Shown: positions 16,884 through 25,147 of the stretch, one piece after another
How the letters are laid out: each line of letters opens with the position of its first letter
Position numbering within the stretch: the stretch's first letter is position 1
Assembly (NCBI GenBank): GCA_038530575.1
Contig: JBCBCP010000004.1
Span: 73,775-137,774 of the forward strand
Length of the DNA stretch: 64,000 nt
Direction of reading: 5' to 3'
DNA from: JBCBCP01 sp038530575
GTDB taxonomy: Bacteria; Pseudomonadota; Alphaproteobacteria; Rhodobacterales; Rhodobacteraceae
Program-made: the position numbers and the translations under genes
The notes under the pieces: generated by a model
Told to the model about the DNA's origin: nothing
What the model saw: only the letters and a program-made list of their open reading frames with translations
The model's database searches: none

Positions 16884-16979
16884 AAACCCCGCCTCCTGTA
16901 ATGCGCTTCAAATAAGCCCACTAACGCTTAACCCACTCTCAAACTGAAAATTTGAAAGTTTCGAATTTGAGGCTTTCAC

Positions 16980-17022
16980 GCTCCTTTAAGCATGCTTCGC
17001 TATGCCTATTGAGCAAAGGAGC
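16980..17022 (+). promoter_or_regulatory. Possible hairpin masking the ribosome site of the HPt gene
   Basis: GCTCCTTT at 16980-16987 is perfectly complementary to AAAGGAGC at 17015-17022, which contains the ribosome-binding site of the HPt gene (ATG at 17028). If both lie in the mRNA, the 8-bp stem would hide that site. Where transcription starts is unknown. Confidence 0.35.
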
Positions 17023-17027
17023 ATGCG

Positions 17028-17354
17028 ATGATCGATTGGACCCGTGTCGGTGATCTGCGCGACGAGGTTGGCGCAGAGGATTTCGAGGAAGTCGTCGAAC
17101 TCTTCATCGAGGAGGTGGACGAGGCGATTGAACGTCTGCGAGCAGAGGCTTACGAAACATCGCTCGCGGCTGAGCTTCACTTTCTCAAGGGCAGCGCGAT
17201 GAACCTTGGGTTCAGCGGCTTTGCTGACCTTTGCAGCGCTGCCGAACAAACTGCAGAGCAGGGCGGGCAAGTTAATACAGCGGGCATCGTGGCGTCTTAC
17301 GAAATGGCGCGCACCGCATTTCTTGCAGAACGTGCTGAGCGGCTTGCTGCTTGA
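17028..17354 (+). CDS. Stand-alone HPt phosphotransfer protein
   Basis: A 108-residue HPt domain, a four-helix phosphorelay intermediate. The phospho-accepting histidine is His51 in HFLKGSAMNLGF, matching the HxxKG(S/A) signature, and the acidic N-terminal helices fit. It has no kinase or receiver part. It is divergent from the receiver-phosphatase gene across 144 bases, which suggests that the two belong to one relay. The kinase must lie elsewhere. Confidence 0.85.
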   Translation: MIDWTRVGDLRDEVGAEDFEEVVELFIEEVDEAIERLRAEAYETSLAAELHFLKGSAMNLGFSGFADLCSAAEQTAEQGGQVNTAGIVASYEMARTAFLAERAERLAA

Positions 17355-17360
17355 CCTCGG

Positions 17361-18581
17361 TCAGATCACAAACTGCGCCAATGTCTCGTTATCGGTAATG
17401 TCGGTGTAGGTCAGACCGGCATCATCAAGCCGCTGAAACAGGTCGATGAAGTTCTCGGGCCGGTCCGTCTCAATGCCGATAAGCACAGACCCGAAATTGC
17501 GCGCGGATTTCTTCAGGTACTCGAACCGGGTAATATTATCCGCCGGGCCCAGATTGCTCAGGAAATCCTTCAACGCGCCCGGGCGCTGTGGCAGGCGCAA
17601 AATGAAGTACTTCTTTAGCCCTTCGAACCGCTGCGCGCGCTCTTTCACCTCCGGCAGGCGTTCAAAATCGAAATTCCCGCCAGTCGAGGCGACGACAACC
17701 CGCTTGCCGCGAATCTGTTCCCCGATCTTGTCCAGCGCCTTGATCGAAATCGCACCTGCCGGCTCCAACACGATCCCTTCAACGTTCAGCATTTCCATCA
17801 TGGCTGTGCAAATGCTGTCCTCCGGAACGTCGATGACCGCCGACCGCGCCACGTGGCGGAGCGCCTCGAAATTGCGTGTGCCAATGGTTGCCACCGCCGC
17901 GCCGTCGACAAACGTGTCGATGGGCGACACATCCACCGGCTTACCGGCCGACAGCGCTTCTGCCAGTGACCGCGCACCAGTCGGCTCGACAAGCGTATAG
18001 GTGCAAGCCCCGCCGAAATACTTCAGAACACCTGACGAAAGCCCGCCGCCGCCAACAGGCAGAACGATATGATCCGGCATGCCGCCTAGCTGCGCCTCTA
18101 TCTCAACGGCGACAGACGCTTGCCCCTCAATCACGTCATTATCATCAAATGGCGAAAGAAAATGCGCGCCCTCGGCGGTACAGAATGCCTGTGCCTCGGC
18201 CAATGCATCATCAAAATAGTCGCCGACCAGACGCACTTCGACTTTATCGCCGCCGAACATCTTGGTCTTCATGATCTTCTGGTCCGGCGTTGTCACAGGC
18301 ATGAAGATCACGCCGCGCACCCCGAAATGCTTGCACATATAGGCCACACCCTGCGCGTGATTGCCCGCGCTGGCACAGACATAGGCTTGCGCGCTTTGCT
18401 TGCGCATCGCGTTGAACGCCCCGCGCAACTTGTAGGAACGCACCGGGCTCAGATCTTCGCGCTTGAGGTAAATCTCTGCCCCGAAGCGTTCTGACAGCAG
18501 GGCATTGTACATCAGCGGCGTGGCGGGAAACACGTCGCGCATTGCTGCTTCGGCGGCGCGGGCTTGATCACGAAAACTCAT
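17361..18581 (-). CDS. ilvA: Threonine ammonia-lyase
   Basis: A 406-residue PLP enzyme that deaminates threonine to 2-oxobutanoate, the entry to isoleucine synthesis. PLP-lysine Lys51 lies in RSYKLRGAFNAMR and the phosphate-binding glycine run is VGGGGLSSG near 186-194. The C-terminus has one ACT-like regulatory segment (YFILRLPQRPGALKDFL), so it is the shorter single-regulatory-domain form. It ends 6 bases from the convergent HPt stop and is divergent from argG. Confidence 0.93.
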   Translation of the reverse strand: MSFRDQARAAEAAMRDVFPATPLMYNALLSERFGAEIYLKREDLSPVRSYKLRGAFNAMRKQSAQAYVCASAGNHAQGVAYMCKHFGVRGVIFMPVTTPDQKIMKTKMFGGDKVEVRLVGDYFDDALAEAQAFCTAEGAHFLSPFDDNDVIEGQASVAVEIEAQLGGMPDHIVLPVGGGGLSSGVLKYFGGACTYTLVEPTGARSLAEALSAGKPVDVSPIDTFVDGAAVATIGTRNFEALRHVARSAVIDVPEDSICTAMMEMLNVEGIVLEPAGAISIKALDKIGEQIRGKRVVVASTGGNFDFERLPEVKERAQRFEGLKKYFILRLPQRPGALKDFLSNLGPADNITRFEYLKKSARNFGSVLIGIETDRPENFIDLFQRLDDAGLTYTDITDNETLAQFVI

Positions 18582-18672
18582 TCAACCCGCCTAAGCGCCG
18601 CAAGCGGCTCCGTCAATCTTGCGAGCCTGCCTCAAAACAGATACGCCGCGCGGCAGCATTCAGGAGAAAGAC

Positions 18673-19890
18673 ATGAGCGCGCCCAAGAAAGTTGTTCTGG
18701 CCTATTCCGGTGGCCTCGACACCTCGATCATCCTCAAGTGGCTGCAGACCGAATACGGCTGCGAGGTTGTGACCTTTACCGCCGATCTCGGCCAGGGCGA
18801 AGAGCTGGAGCCCGCCCGCACCAAGGCCGAGATGATGGGCGCATCCGCCATCTATATCGAGGACATTCGCGAAGAGTTCGTACGCGACTTCGTCTTCCCT
18901 ATGTTTCGCGCCAATGCGGTCTACGAAGGGCTCTACCTGCTGGGCACCTCCATCGCGCGCCCGCTGATCTCCAAGCGGTTGGTTGAGATCGCGGCGGAAG
19001 TGGGCGCCGACGCTGTGGCCCATGGTGCAACCGGCAAGGGCAACGATCAGGTCAGGTTCGAGCTGTCGGCCTATGCGCTGAACCCGGACATCAAGGTGAT
19101 CGCGCCGTGGCGTGAGTGGACCCTTAGCAGCCGGGAAAAGCTGATCGAGTTTGCCGAACAGCACCAGATCCCGATTGCGAAGGACAAGCGGGGCGAGGCG
19201 CCGTTTTCGGTCGATGCGAACCTGCTGCACACCTCCTCCGAGGGCAAAGTGCTGGAAGATCCGGCAGTGGAAGCCCCTGACTATGTCTACCAGCGCACCG
19301 TTCACCCGGAGGACGCGCCGGACACACCCGAATACATCGAAATCGGGTTCGAAGGCGGCGACGCCGTATCGATCAACGGCGAAGCCATGTCGCCCGCTAC
19401 AATTCTGACGAAGCTCAACGAGCTGGGCGGCAAGCACGGCTGCGGCCGTCTTGATCTGGTCGAAGGACGCTTTGTCGGCATGAAGTCCCGCGGCATTTAC
19501 GAGACCCCGGGCGGCACGCTCCTGCTCGAGGCGCACCGTGGTATAGAATCCATCACTCTCGACCGCGGCGCGGCGCATCTGAAGGACGAGCTGATGCCGC
19601 GCTATGCGGAGCTGATCTACAATGGTTTCTGGTTCTCTCCCGAGCGCGAGATGCTGCAGGCCGCCATTGACGCCAGCCAGAAGCACGTGACCGGAACCGT
19701 CCGGCTCAAGCTCTACAAGGGCAGCGCACAGACGGTGGGCCGCTGGTCGGACCACAGCCTTTATTCCGAGGCGCATGTGACCTTCGAAGACGACGCAGGC
19801 GCCTACGACCAGAAGGATGCCGCGGGCTTCATCCAATTGAACGCCCTGCGCCTGAAGCTGTTGGCGGCGCGAGACAATCGGGTGAAGTAG
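18673..19890 (+). CDS. argG: Argininosuccinate synthase
   Basis: A 405-residue enzyme that joins citrulline and aspartate with ATP in arginine synthesis. The N-terminal ATP pyrophosphatase loop is AYSGGLDTS at residues 10-18. Further marks are AHGATGKGNDQVRFE and the KSRGIYETPGGTLL segment. The ATG at 18673 with AGGAG 6 bases upstream gives the family N-terminus (MSAPKKVVLAYS); the frame is open from 18619. Two strong hairpins follow the stop. Confidence 0.97.
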   Translation: MSAPKKVVLAYSGGLDTSIILKWLQTEYGCEVVTFTADLGQGEELEPARTKAEMMGASAIYIEDIREEFVRDFVFPMFRANAVYEGLYLLGTSIARPLISKRLVEIAAEVGADAVAHGATGKGNDQVRFELSAYALNPDIKVIAPWREWTLSSREKLIEFAEQHQIPIAKDKRGEAPFSVDANLLHTSSEGKVLEDPAVEAPDYVYQRTVHPEDAPDTPEYIEIGFEGGDAVSINGEAMSPATILTKLNELGGKHGCGRLDLVEGRFVGMKSRGIYETPGGTLLLEAHRGIESITLDRGAAHLKDELMPRYAELIYNGFWFSPEREMLQAAIDASQKHVTGTVRLKLYKGSAQTVGRWSDHSLYSEAHVTFEDDAGAYDQKDAAGFIQLNALRLKLLAARDNRVK

Positions 19891-19915
19891 AAATTCCGCT
19901 TAGATCAATGCACAC

Positions 19916-19965
19916 GCGCAACGGACACCGTTGCGCCGCGCCGTTCCGCCCCCACGGAACGGCGC
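19916..19965 (+). terminator. Tandem hairpins downstream of argG
   Basis: Two perfect inverted repeats: a 9-bp stem (19916-19924 with 19928-19936, loop ACA) and an 11-bp stem (19938-19948 with 19955-19965, 6-base loop). No long T tract follows, so they may slow 3' decay or end transcription with Rho rather than act as a classic terminator. They lie between argG and the convergent sulfotransferase gene. Confidence 0.65.
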
Positions 19966-19985
19966 TTCAGCTCACTGGTTCTGCA

Positions 19986-20687
19986 TTAATCCAGCGTCTC
20001 TGCCCGGTCTCGCATCGCGCGGTACAGCGGCGCTGCCGCCGCCAAAAGCCGACCGGCGTCCCCGTTCAACACCGGTAAAGGCCCCTCTGGCCCGGCAAAG
20101 CCTGTGGACCGGTGCACCGCGTCATACCAATGCGGTGCCCACGCGCCGTCGAACGGCTTCGGCCCAGCCTCCCACGCCAGCATGGCCGGATCGAACGACA
20201 CCCCGGCAACCTCACATATCCGCCGCAGCATCCCTTCCGGATCGCGCCGAATATCGAAACTATCGACCAGATAGCCGCCCAGCGCCTCGATCAGACGCAG
20301 CTGCTGTGGAAAGCCAATATCCTCCAACGTGGGCATCTCCCGCTTTACCGCATAGCTTGCGATGACGCGTGCGGGATGACGGATCAGGTGAATATGCACC
20401 GCTCCCTCTGCCCATCCCATCGGGAAACCAGGCAGCATGTGATGCGCCATGAGCTTGAAATAGCGATGCCTCTCGGCCCGTGCCAGGTTCGCAGCTACCA
20501 CCTCCGGATCAACCGACTGCGACGCGAGAACCGCCTCGCGCATGGGATGGTCGGCGCCACAGGCAGACAGGTAAGCCGCATAAAACGGCTCATCGACCGC
20601 TTCCATGTCGGCGCGATTGCCAAAGCTGTACATCAGCGCAGTCGACAGGTTCCGAGGCCCCGACCACATTGCAATCCGTTGAACCAT
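19986..20687 (-). CDS. Sulfotransferase-family protein
   Basis: A 233-residue P-loop protein of the sulfotransferase-like group. The N-terminal PAPS-loop-like motif is MWSGPRNLSTALMYSFGNR near 6-24, and the 3'-phosphate-binding region is represented by IHLIRHPARVIASY. Such proteins move sulfate from PAPS to hydroxyls, but many bacterial members of this branch have no known substrate. The ATG at 20687 after an AAGGGG-type site is preferred to the one at 20711. Confidence 0.75.
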   Translation of the reverse strand: MVQRIAMWSGPRNLSTALMYSFGNRADMEAVDEPFYAAYLSACGADHPMREAVLASQSVDPEVVAANLARAERHRYFKLMAHHMLPGFPMGWAEGAVHIHLIRHPARVIASYAVKREMPTLEDIGFPQQLRLIEALGGYLVDSFDIRRDPEGMLRRICEVAGVSFDPAMLAWEAGPKPFDGAWAPHWYDAVHRSTGFAGPEGPLPVLNGDAGRLLAAAAPLYRAMRDRAETLD

Positions 20688-20791
20688 TCCGCCCCTTGAA
20701 ACGTAATTCAATCAAACGTGACCTCCCGCCCTCGTGAGTTGCGTGTCACCGCACAGATGGGCAGCCTGAGACCAGACAAGGAGATAGTCCC

Positions 20792-21448
20792 ATGCAGAAC
20801 GCACAAGTAAAGCCCCTCCTCCTCGCCCTCTGCATCGCGCTTGGCTTTATGGCCAAGGCCAAGACCGCCTCGGCGCAGCAGACCGACACGCTGACACTCG
20901 CCGGCGGGTGCTTCTGGTGCATCGAGGCAGACTTCGAAAAGGTCAAAGGCGTGACCGGGGTCGTGTCAGGCTATACTGGTGGTAGCGTGGAAAACCCAAC
21001 CTACAAGCAGGTGGTGCGGGGCGGCACAGGCCATTACGAAGCGGTTCAGATCACCTTTGATCCGTCCGTTATCAGCACGGCGCAGCTGCTGAATCTTTAC
21101 TTCCGCTCGGTCGATCCCACGGATGCAGGCGGTCAGTTCTGCGATCGCGGGCAAAGCTATGCAACGGCAATCTTCGCCAGTCCGGACCAGAAAGCCGCCG
21201 CTCAGACGGCGAAAACAGAAGCAGGCGCGGCGTTAGGTCAAAAGATCGTCACGCCGATCCTGAGCGAGCAAGAATTCTACGTCGCGGAGGACTACCATCA
21301 GGACTACTACAAAAAGCAGGACCTGATCCTGACCCGCTTCGGTCCGCGCTCAAAGGCAGAAGCTTACAAGCGCTACCGTGCAGCCTGCGGGCGGGACGCA
21401 CGCGTCCTCCAACTTTGGGGGGATGCGGCGCCTTTCGCAGGAAGCTGA
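20792..21448 (+). CDS. msrA: Exported peptide methionine-S-sulfoxide reductase
   Basis: A 218-residue MsrA that reduces the S-epimer of methionine sulfoxide. The catalytic motif GCFWC places nucleophile Cys40, and conserved segments follow: VSGYTGGSVENPTYKQV, GHYEAVQITFDP and FCDRGQSY. An N-terminal stretch of about 28 residues ending TASAQQ is a signal peptide, so the enzyme should act in the periplasm, unlike the usual cytoplasmic MsrA. The start at 20792 has AAGGAG upstream. Confidence 0.93.
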   Translation: MQNAQVKPLLLALCIALGFMAKAKTASAQQTDTLTLAGGCFWCIEADFEKVKGVTGVVSGYTGGSVENPTYKQVVRGGTGHYEAVQITFDPSVISTAQLLNLYFRSVDPTDAGGQFCDRGQSYATAIFASPDQKAAAQTAKTEAGAALGQKIVTPILSEQEFYVAEDYHQDYYKKQDLILTRFGPRSKAEAYKRYRAACGRDARVLQLWGDAAPFAGS

Positions 21449-21492
21449 TGGTAAGCGGCAGGCAAGCCGCACCCCCCACCATTAAGCTTGGA

Positions 21493-21813
21493 TCAGAACT
21501 TGCAGCGCTTTTCCTTGGCCAACGCTACAAGCACTTCGTTCCGCTTGTTAGCCGCCTCGAGCGCCTCGGTCGCATTGGAATAGTTGCCGATCACCGCGGG
21601 CCAGAACAGGATGGCGGCCGCCACATTTGCGCCCGACGCCGTTCGCCCTTTGGCGGCTTCAGTCCGGATCTCCTCGAGCTTGACCAACTCGGCCTTGATA
21701 TCCTCACAGGACAGATCACCATCTTTCACAGACGTGGTCTGCACCACCTCTGGCGATACACAGGCAGACAGGGCAAAGGCACCTACGGACAACGCAGCAA
21801 CCAGTTTCTTCAT
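21493..21813 (-). CDS. Small lipoprotein of unknown function
   Basis: A 106-residue protein with a lipoprotein signal: MKKLVAALSVGAFALSAC, lipid-attached Cys at about residue 18. The mature part holds a charged helix (LSCEDIKAELVKLEEIRTEA), a short hydrophobic segment (GANVAAAILFWPAVIGNYS) and a second charged helix. This hairpin of helices around a membrane-like segment recalls small envelope lipoproteins, but I do not recognise the family. The ATG at 21813 follows an A-rich stretch. Confidence 0.75.
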   Translation of the reverse strand: MKKLVAALSVGAFALSACVSPEVVQTTSVKDGDLSCEDIKAELVKLEEIRTEAAKGRTASGANVAAAILFWPAVIGNYSNATEALEAANKRNEVLVALAKEKRCKF

Positions 21814-21934
21814 TTCGCGCACTTCTTTTTTAACAACACTGTTTCGGTCCGTCTTCGATACGTGGGAATAGCCAAAGAAACAACGCGCCAAAGTTACGAT
21901 AGAGTATTGATTTCAAAAAGATGTTGCGATGAAA

Positions 21935-22801
21935 CTAAAGCCGCGCGTCCTCGATATCCTTCAAATCGGGAATTACATCGGCAGTGCCAACCCGGGTCAC
22001 CATTATAGCCGCGGCGAGACCCGCGCGGGTGACGGCTTGCGCCGGCAACTCCCCCCGATCCAGTCCCGCGACGACATATCCGGTAAACGTATCGCCTGCA
22101 CCGGTTGTATCCACCGCCTCCACTGGAATAGCCGGGAAATCCGTTTGCACACCGCCGTCGTAAATGGTGCAGCCATCCGCCCCCTTGGTCACGATCACCA
22201 GCTGGACGCCCAGCGCGTCCGGCGCTTGCCCCGTGGCCGCGCTTAGCTGTTCGGCTTCAACCGCGTTCATCACAAGCAAATCCAGCACCGGCAGAACGGC
22301 GCGCACCGCCTCTGCATCGAATGGTGCGGCTGCATAGGCAACCTTCAGGCCCAGGGCCCGGCCCATCTGCGCCGCGTGTGTTTGACCCGAGGTTTCATTC
22401 TGCATCAGCAGCCAATCGCCTGAGGCAGCCTGCGACAGCGCCTGACCGATCATGTCGTCGGTAATGGCGCCATTGGCACCCGGCCAAAGCAGGATGTTGT
22501 TCTCCCCCTCCGCATCAACCGCAATGATCGCGTGCCCCGTCGGCCCGTCCACCTCGGAGATGCAGCGCGTATCGACCCCGTATTCCAGCAAACGCTCTGC
22601 CGCCCAGCGCCCATCGGAACCCACCGCGCCGACATGCACCACGTGCGCCGCCGCCCGCGCCGCCGCCACCGACATGTTTGCACCCTTACCGCCCAGGCCT
22701 TCCGAATGTTCCGACGCCGCCAAGGTCTCCCCCGGCACGGGCAGATGCTTCACCCGGTAAAGCCGATCAATATTGATCGACCCGAGGTTCCAGATCGTCA
22801 C
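21935..22801 (-). CDS. PfkB-family sugar kinase (ribokinase-like)
   Basis: A 288-residue PfkB kinase. It has the N-terminal GSINIDRLYRV start, the GGKGANMSVAAARA sugar-binding glycine motif near 37-50 and the C-terminal anion hole with catalytic base in DTTGAGDTFTG near 227-237. Ribose or a similar pentose or nucleoside is the likely substrate, but transport or nucleosidase genes that would confirm it are absent. It starts at GTG 22801, overlapping the malic enzyme stop (GTGA). Confidence 0.85.
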   Translation of the reverse strand: MTIWNLGSINIDRLYRVKHLPVPGETLAASEHSEGLGGKGANMSVAAARAAAHVVHVGAVGSDGRWAAERLLEYGVDTRCISEVDGPTGHAIIAVDAEGENNILLWPGANGAITDDMIGQALSQAASGDWLLMQNETSGQTHAAQMGRALGLKVAYAAAPFDAEAVRAVLPVLDLLVMNAVEAEQLSAATGQAPDALGVQLVIVTKGADGCTIYDGGVQTDFPAIPVEAVDTTGAGDTFTGYVVAGLDRGELPAQAVTRAGLAAAIMVTRVGTADVIPDLKDIEDARL

Positions 22802-25056
22802 GACCCCACCTTGCAGGCCGCGAGGATCGCCATGTTGAGGATGTCGGACGCGGTGGATTGCGACGAGCAGATCTGGATGGGCCGATCCACCCCCGAAAGG
22901 ATCGGGCCAATCACTGTCGCACCGCCCATCTCCTGCATCAATTTCACAGAAATGCTGGCCGAATGCCGGGCCGGAACGACAAGGATGTTCGCCGGGCCGG
23001 TCAGGCGCGAAAATGGATACGCCTTTTGCGCCTGCGCATTCAGGGCAACATCAACCGTCATCTCTCCCTCGTATTCGAAATCGACCCCGCGCGCGTCCAA
23101 CACGCTGGGTGCATGGTGCATCTTTTCCGCGCGCTCTGACACCGGATAGCCAAAGGTCGAAAAGCTCACGAAAGCCACGCGCGGCTCCAGCCCCATGTCG
23201 CGGGCGACCGCCGCACCGCGTGTCGCGATATCGGCCAGGTCCTCTTCGGATGGCCATTCGTGCACCAGCGTGTCACCCATCAGAACGATCCGCCCCTTGT
23301 GCAGCAGCGCGGTTATACCGGCCACGTTAGAGCCTGCTTCCGCGTCAAACACATGCCCGATCCGGTCGAGTACATGCGCCGATTTGCGGGTTGCCCCCGT
23401 CACCAACCCGTCCCCATGGCCGTGCGCCAGCATCAGGGCCGAGAAAACGTGCCGATCCCGTGCCGCGAGCCGGTGGATATCCTGACGGTCAAACCCGCGC
23501 CGCTGCAAACGGTCATACAAAAAGCCTTTGTAGGCATCGAGATGCGTGGTGTTCGCTGCGTTCACCACCTCCAGCTCGCGCACGGCATCGCCAAGGCCCG
23601 CCCCCTCCAGCTTGGCCCTCACGTCGTCGCTTCGGCCAACAACCAGCGCCTTGCCAAGGCCGGAGCGCTGATAGGTCACCGCCGCCCGCAGGACCCGCGG
23701 ATCGTCCCCTTCGGCAAAGATCATGCGCGCCTGACTGGACCGCGCCCGCGCGTTCAGGCCGCGCAAGATGCTGGCCGTCGGATCCATACGAGAGCGCAGG
23801 GAGGCCTCATAGGCATCCATGTCGATAATGGGACGCCGTGCCGCGCCGGTGTTCATGCCCGCGCGTGCAACGGCGGGCGGGATCACGTGGATCAGGCGCG
23901 GATCGAATGGCGTCGGAATGATGTAGTCGCGCCCAAAGGTCAGGCTCTTGCCATATGCCAGCGCCACCTCGTCCGGCACATCCTCGCGCGCCAGCTGGGC
24001 GAGCGCATGGGCGCAAGCGATCTTCATCTCGTCATTGATGGCGCGGGCATGGATGTCTAGCGCGCCGCGGAACAGGTAAGGAAAGCCCAGCACGTTGTTC
24101 ACCTGGTTCGGGTAATCGCTGCGCCCCGTGGCGACGATAGCGTCCACCCGTACCTCGTGCGCCTCTTCGGGCGTAATCTCCGGGTCCGGGTTGGCCATCG
24201 CAAAGATCACCGGGTTGTCGGCCATGCTGGCAACCATGTCCTGCGTCACGGCACCCTTCACGCTGACGCCAAGGAACACGTCCGCGCCCACCATCGCGTC
24301 CTCAAGGCTGCGCAGCTCCGTCTTTACGGCATGGGCAGACTTCCACTGGTTCATCCCTTCGGTACGGCCCTGATAGATCACGCCCTTGGTGTCGCAGACG
24401 ATGCAGTTCTCGTGCCGCGCGCCCATCGCCTTGAGCAGTTCGATACAGGCAATCCCCGCAGCACCCGCGCCATTCAGGACGATCTTCACATCTTCGATTT
24501 TCTTACCCGAAATGTGCAGCGCGTTGATCAGCCCCGCCGCGCAGATCACCGCCGTGCCATGCTGGTCATCATGGAAGACGGGAATGTCCATTTCTTCCTT
24601 CAGACGCTGCTCGATGATGAAGCATTCGGGCGCCTTGATGTCCTCAAGGTTGATCCCGCCAAAGGTCGGCCCCATCAGCTTGACCGCGTTCACGAAGGCA
24701 TCGACGTCTTCAGTGTCCAGCTCGATGTCGATGGAGTTCACATCGGCGAACCGCTTGAACAGCACCGCCTTGCCTTCCATCACCGGCTTTGACCCCAGCG
24801 CCCCAAGGTTGCCGAGGCCCAGAACGGCGGTGCCGTTCGATATCACCGCCACAAGGTTACCCTTGTTGGTGTAGTCATAGACCGTCTCGGGGTTTTCCGC
24901 GATCGCTTCACAGGGCACCGCAACGCCGGGAGAATAGGCAAGGCTCAAATCCCGCTGCGTTGTCATCGGGACGGTCGCCTGCACCTCCCACTTGCCGGGG
25001 GTCGGTTCAAAATGGAACTGGAGCGCCTCTTCGGCGGTCACTTTCGTCTTGCTCAT
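22798..25056 (-). CDS. maeB: NADP-dependent malic enzyme, PTA-fused form
   Basis: A 752-residue enzyme that decarboxylates malate to pyruvate with NADP reduction. Residues about 1-430 form the malic and NAD(P)-binding domains (LAYSPGVAVPCEAI, VFHDDQHGTAV, VLNGAGAAGIACIEL). The C-terminal third resembles phosphotransacetylase (ARMIFAEGDDPRVLRAAV, LMLAHGHGDGLVTGAT), the usual MaeB architecture, where it is regulatory. The start is ATG 25056 (MSKTKVTAEEAL); the open frame runs to 25227. It is divergent from the CoA enzyme gene. Confidence 0.94.
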   Translation of the reverse strand: MSKTKVTAEEALQFHFEPTPGKWEVQATVPMTTQRDLSLAYSPGVAVPCEAIAENPETVYDYTNKGNLVAVISNGTAVLGLGNLGALGSKPVMEGKAVLFKRFADVNSIDIELDTEDVDAFVNAVKLMGPTFGGINLEDIKAPECFIIEQRLKEEMDIPVFHDDQHGTAVICAAGLINALHISGKKIEDVKIVLNGAGAAGIACIELLKAMGARHENCIVCDTKGVIYQGRTEGMNQWKSAHAVKTELRSLEDAMVGADVFLGVSVKGAVTQDMVASMADNPVIFAMANPDPEITPEEAHEVRVDAIVATGRSDYPNQVNNVLGFPYLFRGALDIHARAINDEMKIACAHALAQLAREDVPDEVALAYGKSLTFGRDYIIPTPFDPRLIHVIPPAVARAGMNTGAARRPIIDMDAYEASLRSRMDPTASILRGLNARARSSQARMIFAEGDDPRVLRAAVTYQRSGLGKALVVGRSDDVRAKLEGAGLGDAVRELEVVNAANTTHLDAYKGFLYDRLQRRGFDRQDIHRLAARDRHVFSALMLAHGHGDGLVTGATRKSAHVLDRIGHVFDAEAGSNVAGITALLHKGRIVLMGDTLVHEWPSEEDLADIATRGAAVARDMGLEPRVAFVSFSTFGYPVSERAEKMHHAPSVLDARGVDFEYEGEMTVDVALNAQAQKAYPFSRLTGPANILVVPARHSASISVKLMQEMGGATVIGPILSGVDRPIQICSSQSTASDILNMAILAACKVGS

Positions 25057-25147
25057 ATTGGGCCTCGCGCACTGGTGCACCGCTCTTAGCGTGCTTTCGC
25101 GCAAGGGTGCAATTGACGCCGCGGACGCACGCAGCCACCCTGCGCGC

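Noticed and set aside
18613..19836. 407-codon open frame opposite argG
   Set aside because: argG is complete and conserved; the antisense frame has no ribosome site or motif.
21455..21470. GCGGC/GCCGC stem between msrA and the small lipoprotein as a terminator
   Set aside because: Five base pairs and no T tract on either strand; too weak to list.
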